Positions 1 to 7,229 of a stretch of 13,584 nt of DNA are shown in pieces. Within the stretch, counting starts at the first letter, position 1. Every line of letters begins with the position of its first letter. A program made the position numbers and the translations under genes. Under the pieces are notes generated by a model. That model was not told where the DNA came from and searched no databases. It worked only from the letters and a program-made list of their open reading frames with translations. The stretch is from Erysipelotrichaceae bacterium (GTDB taxonomy: Bacteria; Bacillota_I; Bacilli_A; Erysipelotrichales; Erysipelotrichaceae), in the NCBI GenBank assembly GCA_017512625.1, contig JAFWFB010000080.1, forward strand, positions 1 through 13,584, read 5' to 3'.

Positions 1-48
1 AAAGAGGTATATTTGATAATGTAAATAAGTTTTTTTGAAAGACTGTAA

Positions 49-77
49 AATTTACATGTTTGACCCGTATTTTTCAA
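49..77 (-). promoter_or_regulatory. Possible leftward promoter with inverted repeat
   Basis: On the minus strand TTGAAA (77-72) is followed after 17 bp by TAAATT (54-49), a modest -35/-10 pair pointing off the left edge. The perfect inverted repeat TGTAAA-A-TTTACA (44-56) covers the -10. This could be the promoter and operator of a gene beyond the window. The region is very AT-rich, so chance matches are likely. I see no gene in 1-124. Confidence 0.25.
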
Positions 78-124
78 ATATATTTCATTGTATTTCTTGT
101 CTAGACTCACATCATTTATAAAAC

Positions 125-151
125 AAAAAAATGCCTTTAACAGGCATTTTT
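125..151 (-). terminator. Rho-independent terminator of tRNA-Val
   Basis: A 10-bp stem AAAAATGCCT / AGGCATTTTT (127-136 and 142-151) has a 5-nt loop. On the minus strand it is followed by more U residues, and it lies 10 nt beyond the CCA end of the tRNA. The AT base pairs at both ends of the stem mean it could also work for a transcript arriving on the plus strand. Confidence 0.8.
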
Positions 152-161
152 GAATCAAACA

Positions 162-237
162 TGGTGGACGCTAGGGGACTCGAACCCATGACCCCTTCCA
201 CGTCAAGGAAGTACTCTCCCAACTGAGCTAAGCGTCC
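162..237 (-). tRNA. tRNA-Val (anticodon GAC)
   Basis: The reverse complement folds into a full cloverleaf of 76 nt with an encoded CCA end. The acceptor stem GGACGCT pairs with AGCGTCC, the D arm is GCTC/GAGT with GG in the loop, and the anticodon arm is CTTCC-TTGACGT-GGAAG. The seven-base loop places GAC at 34-36, which reads GUC and GUU (valine). The T loop is TTCGAGT. One T-stem pair is a mismatch (T50 opposite C64). It lies downstream of the ABC exporter gene in the same direction, with its own likely promoter and its own terminator. Confidence 0.95.
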
Positions 238-247
238 ATGTGTTATA

Positions 248-278
248 AATATAACACATATTTGGGTAAATGTATCAA
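248..278 (-). promoter_or_regulatory. Promoter of tRNA-Val, within a palindrome
   Basis: On the minus strand TTGATA (278-273) and an extended -10, TGTTATATT (256-248), lie 19 bp apart, with the -10 ending 10 nt before the tRNA 5' end. The -35 hexamer contains the TGA stop codon of the ABC gene. The -10 sits inside a perfect inverted repeat with 10-bp arms (238-247 and 250-259, arm ATGTGTTATA). The 19-bp spacer is longer than ideal, which the extended -10 may offset. Confidence 0.55.
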
Positions 279-2188
279 TTAAATGCAGGTTCTAATGATT
301 GCTCGTCTTCCTCATCGAGATAGCGCTTAGCCTGGGTAGTGAATAACTGATAATATTCACCTTCTTTATCCATCAGCTGCTGATGGTTACCCAGTTCAAC
401 TACTTCGCCATCCTTTAATACGACGATCTGATCGGCGATCGTAGCACTGGAAAGACGGTGGGAGACGAAGATGGTCGTCTTGTTGTTTCCCAGTTCCTCA
501 AACTGATTGAAGATCTCTTGCTCAGCCATCGGGTCCAAAGAAGCAGTAGGCTCATCCAGGATCAGGATATCAGCATCGGAATAGAAAGCACGTGCAACCG
601 ATAACTTCTGCCACTGACCGATCGATAGTTCGGTACCATTGGTCTCAAAGTATCTAGTCAGGCTGGTATCGTAACCTTCTTTTAACTGGGAGATGAATTC
701 AGTTGCATCGACTTTCTCAGCAGCCCTTTCGATCCTTTCCTGATCGATTGGTTCATTGATACGACCATAAGCAATATTCTCCCTGACAGTTGATGCATAC
801 TTACCAAAGTCCTGGAAGATGATGCCATAGAGGGAATAGAGCTCCTTGACATCATACTGGTTGATATTGATGCCATCCAAAAGGATCTCACCTTCGGTAG
901 GATCATAAAGTCTGGTGATCAGTTTGATCAAGGTAGTCTTACCGGCACCATTTAAGCCGACCAGTACCGACATCTTGCCAGCCTCGAAGGTCAGATTGAC
1001 ATTCTTGATGACCTTGCGGGTAGAACCCGGATAGGAGAAGGATACATTTCTAAGTTCGATGGTATGCTTGATACCTTTTTCCGGAATGACCGGATTATCG
1101 GTCTTAGGAACGATGCCCATCTTTTCATTCATGAAAAGGCGCAGGTTATCGATAAACAGTGATCCCTCATAGATCGAGGCACTGGAAGTGATAATGGCTG
1201 AAACACAGGTCGATATCGCATTAAGAGCACTGGTATAGATCGAATAATCAGCGATCTGATGCACATTGGTTGCGATCTTGTAAAACAGGAAAGCATTAAG
1301 GATAGCTGTTAAAAGCGAGATCAGGATGTTGGCCCTTCCTTCCTTTAGTACGATATTTTTGATACCGCCATAATACTTATGGAAGACTTCCTGATAACGG
1401 CCAATGAAAAGGTCTGCCAGACTGAAGAGTTTGATCTCTTTTACGACGTCCTTGTTGACCAGCAGGTCACTGTAATAGGTAAGTTGTCTTCTTTCCTTGG
1501 AATTACGTCTTAAATAGAAGAAGTTCATCCTTCTGAAATAGAACGATACTACAGACGAAAGGATAGACAGGCCGACAAAGATCAACATAAACAGATAAAT
1601 ACTCTTGTCCATCAGCTTGATAATGGTATATAGCACAGCAATATAAGATACCATCGAGATGATGCGGCTAATGAGACTGAAAAGCTGTTCGATGATCCTG
1701 ATCGGACGGCTTCCCGCTTCCCTGTTCGCATTTTCCAGTCTTTCGTAGAAGTCCGGATTGTCAAAGGATGCGAGATCGACTTCCTTAGCCTTACGCATGA
1801 TCTTGTTTTTAATATGATTGGTAACGATCTCTCCCGAGAGATTGTTTACGATCGAGTAAATACTGCTGATCAGACTGTTAACAAAGATATAGCCAAACTG
1901 TAAAGCTAAAGGAAAGATCAGGTCGACTTCACTGCTGAATGATTCGACGATCTTAGCTAAAAGGTTGGCACTGATCAGGGTACCTACCAAAGGCATGATA
2001 CCATCATATACCGACTTGAAGACCATGGCGATCAATAAACTTGGTTTTGCTTCCCAAACCAGGCTAAAGATATAGATCAGTCTGGTGAAAGTCATCGAAA
2101 AGACTTCACGGACATAGCGAGGTACATCGCTTAGGCTTTCCGGTTTTTTAGCTTGCAGATCTTCAAAATTATTCCTTGCTTCTCTCAT
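275..2188 (-). CDS. ABC exporter half-transporter (permease-ATPase fusion)
   Basis: A 637-aa membrane protein with an N-terminal transmembrane domain and a C-terminal nucleotide-binding domain, the layout of type IV (B-family) exporters; it probably dimerises to expel a drug, peptide or lipid. Hydrophobic segments lie near residues 50-75, 92-112, 172-192, 197-217, 286-305 and 320-342. The NBD shows Walker A GLNGAGKTT (411-419), Q-loop Gln459, signature LSIGQ (521-525, in place of LSGGQ), Walker B ILILDEP (541-547, catalytic Glu546) and H-loop His577. The start ATG has the site AAAGGAGGT inside the last codons of the upstream marR gene, which it overlaps by 20 nt, so translation is probably coupled. 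No peptidase domain and no partner half-transporter is in the window, so a homodimer is likely. The substrate is unknown; pairing with a MarR regulator suggests toxic-compound efflux. Confidence 0.93.
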   Translation of the reverse strand: MREARNNFEDLQAKKPESLSDVPRYVREVFSMTFTRLIYIFSLVWEAKPSLLIAMVFKSVYDGIMPLVGTLISANLLAKIVESFSSEVDLIFPLALQFGYIFVNSLISSIYSIVNNLSGEIVTNHIKNKIMRKAKEVDLASFDNPDFYERLENANREAGSRPIRIIEQLFSLISRIISMVSYIAVLYTIIKLMDKSIYLFMLIFVGLSILSSVVSFYFRRMNFFYLRRNSKERRQLTYYSDLLVNKDVVKEIKLFSLADLFIGRYQEVFHKYYGGIKNIVLKEGRANILISLLTAILNAFLFYKIATNVHQIADYSIYTSALNAISTCVSAIITSSASIYEGSLFIDNLRLFMNEKMGIVPKTDNPVIPEKGIKHTIELRNVSFSYPGSTRKVIKNVNLTFEAGKMSVLVGLNGAGKTTLIKLITRLYDPTEGEILLDGININQYDVKELYSLYGIIFQDFGKYASTVRENIAYGRINEPIDQERIERAAEKVDATEFISQLKEGYDTSLTRYFETNGTELSIGQWQKLSVARAFYSDADILILDEPTASLDPMAEQEIFNQFEELGNNKTTIFVSHRLSSATIADQIVVLKDGEVVELGNHQQLMDKEGEYYQLFTTQAKRYLDEEDEQSLEPAFN

Positions 2189-2606
2189 CTTCCTTACCTC
2201 CTTTCAAATTATTCTCGATCAGTTTATCCATGATGTTGCTTAACTGATCTTTTTCTTCCTCACTAAGGCAGCTGAAGAAGGCTGCTGATGAATCATCTCT
2301 TCTTCTGGTTATCTCTTTCAGAAAATCATTTCCTTCTTCAGTGATCTCAATGATCGATTTTCTTCTGTCATTGATGTCCCTTTGCTTGGTGATCAGACCT
2401 TTAGCCAGACACTCGTTGATCACTTCACTAACAGAAGAAGGTCGGATATGCAGCTTATCTGCCAGTTGTTTTGGATTAACTTCACCGTTTTCCTTAAGCA
2501 TTCTAAGCAAGCGGTGCTTTCCTCTTGATGGATGGTGATGATCTTTCCTTCTTCGGGAAAGTGAACTTAAGACCATCAGTTTATTCATTAATTCTGAATC
2601 GTTCAA
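2169..2606 (-). CDS. MarR-family transcriptional repressor
   Basis: A 145-aa winged-helix protein. The helix-turn-helix and wing run over about residues 36-90 (stretches such as QLADKLHIRPSSVSEVINEC and GLITKQRDINDRRKSI, with the wing residues D-R-R-K typical of MarR). Helices at both ends would form the dimer interface. I chose the TTG at 2606-2604 as start: AAAGGAGG lies 7 nt before it. The upstream in-frame GTG at 2615 is embedded in that same ribosome-binding site and cannot be used with it, and the next ATG is much farther away. The gene is the first of a two-gene operon with the ABC exporter. Twin operator-like repeats at its promoter point to autorepression relieved by a ligand. The ligand cannot be read from the sequence. 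Confidence 0.9.
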   Translation of the reverse strand: MNDSELMNKLMVLSSLSRRRKDHHHPSRGKHRLLRMLKENGEVNPKQLADKLHIRPSSVSEVINECLAKGLITKQRDINDRRKSIIEITEEGNDFLKEITRRRDDSSAAFFSCLSEEEKDQLSNIMDKLIENNLKGGKEDERSKE

Positions 2607-2622
2607 ATTGTCCACCTCCTTT

Positions 2623-2645
2623 ATTTAGGTACCTAATTATTTTAA
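2623..2645 (-). promoter_or_regulatory. Operator 1, probable MarR site
   Basis: A 23-bp element centred on the perfect 12-bp palindrome TTAGGTACCTAA (2625-2636), overlapping the -10 and start of transcription. The whole element recurs at 2670-2692 with one mismatch. MarR proteins typically bind such short palindromes in their own promoters; assignment to this MarR is inference from position. Confidence 0.65.
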
Positions 2646-2666
2646 CATGTATGATTTCCCTGTCAA
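2639..2666 (-). promoter_or_regulatory. Promoter of the marR-ABC operon
   Basis: On the minus strand the consensus -35 TTGACA (2666-2661) is followed after 16 bp by -10 TAAAAT (2644-2639), preceded by TGT, making an extended -10 (TGTTAAAAT). The predicted RNA start falls inside the palindrome TTAGGTACCTAA (2636-2625), a good position for a repressor to block initiation. Confidence 0.8.
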
Positions 2667-2669
2667 TAT

Positions 2670-2692
2670 ATTTAGGTAACTAATTATTTTAA
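2670..2692 (-). promoter_or_regulatory. Operator 2, probable MarR site
   Basis: Second copy of the 23-bp element, 47 bp from the first and just upstream of the -35. It differs by one base, which breaks the central palindrome (TTAGTTACCTAA in place of TTAGGTACCTAA), so it is probably the weaker site. The 47-bp spacing (between four and five helical turns) does not put both sites on exactly the same face. Confidence 0.55.
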
Positions 2693-2698
2693 TTAATA

Positions 2699-2726
2699 AA
2701 AAAGAGTCTTATTTCTAAGACTCTTT
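2699..2726 (-). terminator. Terminator of the hydrogenase operon
   Basis: Perfect 11-bp stem AAAGAGTCTTA / TAAGACTCTTT (2701-2711 and 2716-2726) with a 4-nt loop. On the minus strand it is followed by a run of U. It lies 9 nt after the hndD stop codon and just before the marR promoter region, insulating the two operons. Confidence 0.9.
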
Positions 2727-2735
2727 AATTTAGAT

Positions 2736-4487
2736 TTATTCGATCTCGAAACGATCCTTAGCACTATAGGTAGTGTGCAGCAATTCGTGAGCCAGATGTG
2801 ATCCCGGCTTCTCCAGGAAGTTCTTGTATAAGGCCTGGATCTGAGGATTCTCATGTGACTTACGGATCTTGCGGCTGGTATCTTCGCTGTAGAGCGCTCT
2901 GGCTCTCAATCTGATATATTCGTTGCCATTGAAGTTCTTGAAGTATGACTTGACAATCGGCTGACCACCGCCGTTGATGCATCCTCCCGGACAGCCCATG
3001 ATCTCAATGAAGTGGTACTTGGACTTGCCTTCCTTGATCTCATCAAGCAGCGGCTTGGCGTTGGCCATACCGGATGCTACCGCAACATTGACGATGGTTC
3101 CGGCGATAGCCAGGCTGGCTTCCTTGACACCCTGAAGTCCTCTTACTTCGTGGTATTCAACATTTTGGAATGACTTGCCTTCCAATACTTCTTTAACGGT
3201 TCTGATGGCTGCTTCCATGACGCCGCCGGTATTACCGAAGATGGCTCCGGCACCGGTATATTCGCCCATCAGATCCTGGTCGAATTCGCTATCAGGCAGA
3301 TGAGCGAAGTCGATACCGAAGGTCTTGATCATTCTGGCCAGTTCTCTGGTAGTCAGTACCGCATCGACATCCGGATATTCGCCGGTATTGTTTTCCGGTT
3401 TGACGATCTCGGATTTCTTGGCGATACAAGGCATGATCGATACGACATAGATGTTCTTCGGATCGATATTCTTATTCTTGGCATAGTATGACTTAGCAAT
3501 TGCACCGAGCATCATGTGTGGTGACTTGCAAGAGCTAAGGTGCGGGATCAGTTCCGGATACTGGAATTCCAGATATCTTACCCAGCCTGGTGAACAGGAG
3601 GTGATCATCGGTAAGGTTCCGCCCTTCTGGAAGCGGTCGATGAATTCATAACCCTCTTCCATGATGGTCAGGTCGGCACCGAAGTTGGTATCGTAGACCT
3701 TATCAAAGCCCATTCTCTTTAAGGCAGTAGTCATCTTGCCGGTAACGCGGCTTCCCATCGGCATGCCGAACTCTTCACCAAGAGCGGCACGGATCGCCGG
3801 CGCAGTCTGGACGATGACATGCTTTTCTGGATCATCGAGAGCAGCCAGTACATCATGAATGGCTTCCTTCTCAGTCAAAGCACCGGTCGGACAAGCGTTG
3901 ATACACTGACCGCACTGCATGCAGTTGACCTGGCTAAGGCTCTTATCGAAGACCGGACCGACCTTGGTCATGAAGCCACGGTTTTCGAAGCCGAGGATTC
4001 CCAGACCTTGCACCTTCTTGCAGGTCTCGATACAGCGGCCGCAAAGGATACACTTGGAAGTATCTCTTACCAGACCATTGGAAAGATTATCGAAGGTAAC
4101 CGGTGTCTTATCGCCTTCAAACTTGACATCTCTAATACCCAGATCAGCAGCCAGAGTCTGAAGTTCACAATTCTGGTTACGGACACAGCTAAGACAGTTC
4201 TTGCTGTGGTTGGAAAGGATCAGTTCGACGGAATTCTTTCTTCCGGCGATCGCTCTTTCCGAGTGGGTATAGACCTGCAAGCCGTCATAGCACTTGTAGT
4301 TGCAGGCCGGAACCAGGTTTCTGCCACCCTTGATCTCGACCAAACAGACACGACAGGCTCCTGATTCATTGACATTTCTTAAGAAACAGAGGGTAGGGAT
4401 ATTGAATCCGGCTTCTCTGGCAGCATCGAGAATGGTTGTGCCTTCTTCGACACTTACATTGACATTATTGATTCTTACGTTAATCAT
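2736..4487 (-). CDS. hndD: [FeFe] hydrogenase catalytic subunit, NAD(P)-linked type
   Basis: A 583-aa cytoplasmic enzyme (HydA/HndD) reducing protons to H2, or the reverse, at the H-cluster. N-terminal [2Fe-2S] ferredoxin domain: Cys34, 45, 48, 62. His94/Cys98/Cys101/Cys107 bind a [4Fe-4S] cluster. Two further [4Fe-4S] sites: Cys146/149/152/156 and Cys189/192/195/199. H-domain: L1 TSCSPGW (296-302), L2 MPCIAKKSE (352-360) and L3 from Glu495 with Cys499 and Cys503. The end, with the RKSHENP motif and a small-subunit-like tail, is typical of HndD. L1 has Ser where the classical motif has a second Cys (the CpI Cys300 position); I recall this form in NAD(P)-linked enzymes, so it may be a subgroup trait. 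The start has GAGGAG upstream, 11 nt after the hndC stop. Last gene of the operon. Maturases HydE/F/G are not in the window. Confidence 0.95.
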   Translation of the reverse strand: MINVRINNVNVSVEEGTTILDAAREAGFNIPTLCFLRNVNESGACRVCLVEIKGGRNLVPACNYKCYDGLQVYTHSERAIAGRKNSVELILSNHSKNCLSCVRNQNCELQTLAADLGIRDVKFEGDKTPVTFDNLSNGLVRDTSKCILCGRCIETCKKVQGLGILGFENRGFMTKVGPVFDKSLSQVNCMQCGQCINACPTGALTEKEAIHDVLAALDDPEKHVIVQTAPAIRAALGEEFGMPMGSRVTGKMTTALKRMGFDKVYDTNFGADLTIMEEGYEFIDRFQKGGTLPMITSCSPGWVRYLEFQYPELIPHLSSCKSPHMMLGAIAKSYYAKNKNIDPKNIYVVSIMPCIAKKSEIVKPENNTGEYPDVDAVLTTRELARMIKTFGIDFAHLPDSEFDQDLMGEYTGAGAIFGNTGGVMEAAIRTVKEVLEGKSFQNVEYHEVRGLQGVKEASLAIAGTIVNVAVASGMANAKPLLDEIKEGKSKYHFIEIMGCPGGCINGGGQPIVKSYFKNFNGNEYIRLRARALYSEDTSRKIRKSHENPQIQALYKNFLEKPGSHLAHELLHTTYSAKDRFEIE

Positions 4488-4498
4488 CCTTTACTCCT

Positions 4499-6295
4499 CT
4501 ACTTTCTGCTGATAGCTCCGAAGCGGCAGGTATTCATACAGGTACCGCACTTGATACACTTCGCAGGATCGATAACAAACGGTTCCTTGCCAGGTACGCC
4601 GCTGATGGCGCCGACCGGGCAGGCGCGTGAACACATGCTGCACTTCTTGCACTTTTCCGGATCGATGGTGTAGCTAAGCAGTGCTTTACATACGCCAGCC
4701 GGACACTTTTTGTCGACAACGTGAGCAACATATTCATCCCTGAACATGTGTAAGGTGGAAAGGATCGGGTTAGGTGCTGACTGACCAAGACCGCACAGGG
4801 CAGTATCCTTGATCTTGTAGCAGAGATCTTCCATCTCGTCCAGCAGTTCCAGGGTTCCTTCACCATTACAGATCTTATTGAGCATCTCAAGCAGACGCTT
4901 GGTACCGATCCTACATGGTGCACACTTACCGCAGGACTCGTCGACGATGAATTCCATATAGAAACGGGCAACGTCGACCATACAGTTATCTTCATCCATG
5001 ACGATCATACCGCCGGAACCCATCATTGAGCCCAGCTTGATCAGACTATCGTAATCGATCGGGGTATCCAGCTCATTTTCAGTCAGACAGCCGCCGGATG
5101 GACCACCGGTCTGTACAGCCTTGAACTGTTTACCATTTGGACAACCGCCGCCGATCTCGTAAATGATCTCTCTAAGAGTAGTTCCCATCGGAACTTCGAC
5201 CAGGCCGGTATTGGAGATCTTGCCACCGAGGGCGAAGACCTTGGTACCCTTGCTCTTTTCGGTACCGATCGAAGAGAACCAGTCGGCACCCTTTAAGATG
5301 ATCTGTGGAACATTGGCTAATGTCTCAACGTTATTGATAATGGTCGGCTTGCCCCAGACACCCTTTTCAGCAGGATATGGTGGCTTGTTTACCGGCATAC
5401 CTCTTTTACCTTCAATGGACATCATTAAGGCAGTCTCTTCACCACAGACGAAGGCACCGGCTCCGAGTCTTAATTCGACATCGAAGTTGAACCCGGTTCC
5501 AAAGATATTATTTCCTAACAGGCCGTATTCCTTAGCCTGTTTGATAGCGATCCTAAGTCTTTGAACGGCGATCGGATATTCCGCTCTGACATAGATGTAA
5601 CCATGGTCAGCACCGATGGCATAACCGGCGATCTCCATGGCTTCGATGATGCAGTTTGGATCACCTTCCAGAATGGAACGATCCATGAAGGCACCCGGGT
5701 CACCCTCATCAGCGTTACAGATGACATATTTCTGTCCATCCGGCTGACGGAAGGCTGACTCCCACTTGACACCGGTCGGGAAGCCACCGCCTCCACGGCC
5801 TCTGAGTCCGGATTTCTTCATCTCATCGATGACCTGTTCCCTGCTCATTTCGGTCAGTACCTTGCCTAAAGCCATATAGCCATCTCTGGCGATATATTCT
5901 TCGATATCTTCCGGGTTGATGATGCCGCAGTTGTGTAAGGCGATCCTTTCCTGCTTGGCATAGAATTTGATCTTGCTGATATCAAAGATCTTCTCCTTGG
6001 TCTCAGCATCGATATCGGTCAGTTCCAGACGGGTCACCGGACGGCCTTTATAGAAGTGTTCCTGAACGATCTCATCAGCATCTTCAGGAGTAACGTGGCA
6101 ATAGAAAACCTTGTCCGGATAGACAGCGACGATCGGTCCTCTCTGGTAGAGTCCGAAACAGCCGGTCTTGATAAGTCTTACTTCATCGGTAAGTCCGGCC
6201 TTCTTGACGCTTTCTTCCAGCTGTTCATAAACTTTAGCGGAATTGCTGGAGCTACAGCCGGTACCGGCACAGACTAATACATTAAGTCTTTCCAT
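4499..6295 (-). CDS. hndC: NADH-binding hydrogenase subunit (NuoF-like, HndC/HydB)
   Basis: A 598-aa flavoprotein passing electrons between NAD(P)H and the hydrogenase. Domains in order: thioredoxin-fold ferredoxin domain (1-90); NuoF core with the FMN/NAD glycine-rich loop GLRGRGGGGFPTG (163-175) and NADEGDPGAF (194-203); SLBB region (about 350-400); the [4Fe-4S] site ESCGKCAPCR (453-462) with a later Cys501; and two C-terminal [4Fe-4S] motifs (Cys549/552/555/559 and Cys580/583/586/590). The last two are typical of HydB/HndC and absent from ordinary NuoF. In the N-terminal site Cys9, Cys14 and Cys46 are present, but the fourth expected ligand is Tyr50 (TGCFGLYQRGP, where homologues have C-x3-C). 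Cys66 may or may not substitute. Starts 6 nt after hndB with only a weak AGGG site. HydB-type subunits occur in bifurcating and simple NAD(P)-linked enzymes; sequence alone does not decide which. Confidence 0.95.
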   Translation of the reverse strand: MERLNVLVCAGTGCSSSNSAKVYEQLEESVKKAGLTDEVRLIKTGCFGLYQRGPIVAVYPDKVFYCHVTPEDADEIVQEHFYKGRPVTRLELTDIDAETKEKIFDISKIKFYAKQERIALHNCGIINPEDIEEYIARDGYMALGKVLTEMSREQVIDEMKKSGLRGRGGGGFPTGVKWESAFRQPDGQKYVICNADEGDPGAFMDRSILEGDPNCIIEAMEIAGYAIGADHGYIYVRAEYPIAVQRLRIAIKQAKEYGLLGNNIFGTGFNFDVELRLGAGAFVCGEETALMMSIEGKRGMPVNKPPYPAEKGVWGKPTIINNVETLANVPQIILKGADWFSSIGTEKSKGTKVFALGGKISNTGLVEVPMGTTLREIIYEIGGGCPNGKQFKAVQTGGPSGGCLTENELDTPIDYDSLIKLGSMMGSGGMIVMDEDNCMVDVARFYMEFIVDESCGKCAPCRIGTKRLLEMLNKICNGEGTLELLDEMEDLCYKIKDTALCGLGQSAPNPILSTLHMFRDEYVAHVVDKKCPAGVCKALLSYTIDPEKCKKCSMCSRACPVGAISGVPGKEPFVIDPAKCIKCGTCMNTCRFGAISRK

Positions 6296-6301
6296 ATTTG
6301 A

Positions 6302-6679
6302 TTACCCTAAACGCTCATCTTTGACACTGTTGATAGTGTACTCATCGATGACATGTCCCTTTCCAACGTGTTCCCTGAGGATCTTTTCCGCTTTCTCAGG
6401 ATTTACGTAAATGTAGGTGGTCTTCTCGTTGTTTTTGTCGTAGACCTCTACGATCGGTTCATACTTGCACATGCCGATACAGCCCGTCTGAGAAACTGTA
6501 CATGGCAGATGTTCAGCATTGGCGATCTCGACCATCTTGTTAAGAACCGGTCTGGCACCGGCAGAGATTCCGCAGGTTGCCATTCCTACGACTACCCGGT
6601 AATCCTTGTCTGTCTCGCGCATCTCCATCCTTTTCTGGACTTCGCTGCGCATCCTTTTTAAATCTTCTAAGCTTTTCAT
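6302..6679 (-). CDS. hndB: Thioredoxin-like [2Fe-2S] ferredoxin subunit (HndB)
   Basis: A 125-aa protein of the small thioredoxin-like ferredoxin family that accompanies NuoF-type hydrogenase subunits. The core shows ATCGISAGARP (34-44) and QTGCIGMCKYEP (64-75), giving candidate ligands Cys36, Cys67 and Cys71, plus Cys60. The C-x3-C pair is intact here, unlike in the neighbouring HndC. HndB is a subunit of tetrameric Hnd hydrogenases, and its exact electron-transfer role is less certain than that of the others. The first 30 residues are charged and helical. It follows the HATPase gene by 1 nt and has an excellent CGGAGG site inside the end of that gene. Confidence 0.88.
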   Translation of the reverse strand: MKSLEDLKRMRSEVQKRMEMRETDKDYRVVVGMATCGISAGARPVLNKMVEIANAEHLPCTVSQTGCIGMCKYEPIVEVYDKNNEKTTYIYVNPEKAEKILREHVGKGHVIDEYTINSVKDERLG

Positions 6680-6680
6680 A

Positions 6681-7229
6681 TTACCTCCGATTTAATCCCT
6701 CTATTTCCTGATCGATATATTCCCTGATCCAGATAAGTACTTCCGGATCATCGATCTTATCGGTTTGTAAGATCTCCTTGACCTCTTCGGTCTTGAAGAT
6801 AAATTCCTGATCGTTGTTGCGATAGGTAAACTGGTAATCGACGCTCGGATCAGCGCCGATCGCGATCATCATCATCTCTCCCAAATCACCCTGTTTAGGC
6901 AGATCGATGTGATCATTTTGCACGGTAAGTCTTACCTTCGTGCCGATGTTTGGCGTAGATGTTATGACGAATGTGCCGTTTAACATCTCGGCCAGTCCTT
7001 TGAAGAAAGGCAGTCCCAGTCCGATCTTGCGGGTGGTCCTCTCCGTATAAAACGGAGTGGTTGCCTTGCTCAGGGAATCTTCATCCATTCCCTTGCCATC
7101 ATCTTCGACTTCCATGGCGATCTCGTTATTCAGATTGCTTTTCTGAAACAGAATGATGATCCTTTTGGCATTGGCCTTGACGCTGTTGATGATGATCTCC
7201 AGCAGGGCCTGTGCTAAATCTTCTACCAT
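6681..7229 (-). CDS. Orphan GHKL ATPase (histidine-kinase-like ATP-binding domain)
   Basis: A 182-aa protein holding a Bergerat-fold ATPase: N box LLEIIINSVKAN (9-20, Asn15), G1 box EDDGKGM (42-48), F box TPFYTER (58-64) and G2 box GLGLPFFKGL (70-79). It has no dimerisation/phospho-acceptor domain, no membrane segment and no partner response regulator nearby, so it is not an ordinary two-component kinase. About 75 residues of charged C-terminal sequence follow with no motif I recognise. ATP-binding proteins of this kind accompany [FeFe] hydrogenase operons in anaerobes. A regulatory or assembly role is inference. Its ATG overlaps the PHP gene stop by 7 nt. Confidence 0.85.
   Translation of the reverse strand: MVEDLAQALLEIIINSVKANAKRIIILFQKSNLNNEIAMEVEDDGKGMDEDSLSKATTPFYTERTTRKIGLGLPFFKGLAEMLNGTFVITSTPNIGTKVRLTVQNDHIDLPKQGDLGEMMMIAIGADPSVDYQFTYRNNDQEFIFKTEEVKEILQTDKIDDPEVLIWIREYIDQEIEGLNRR

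Noticed and set aside
3819..4364. Long plus-strand open frame of 181 codons opposite hndD
   Set aside because: It lies wholly opposite the well-conserved hndD coding sequence, has no ribosome-binding site and its translation shows no domain. It is an antisense shadow, as are the other plus-strand open frames in the window.
6681..7229. Two-component sensor kinase
   Set aside because: The protein has only the ATP-binding domain: no phospho-acceptor His domain, no sensor or membrane segment, and no response regulator in the window.
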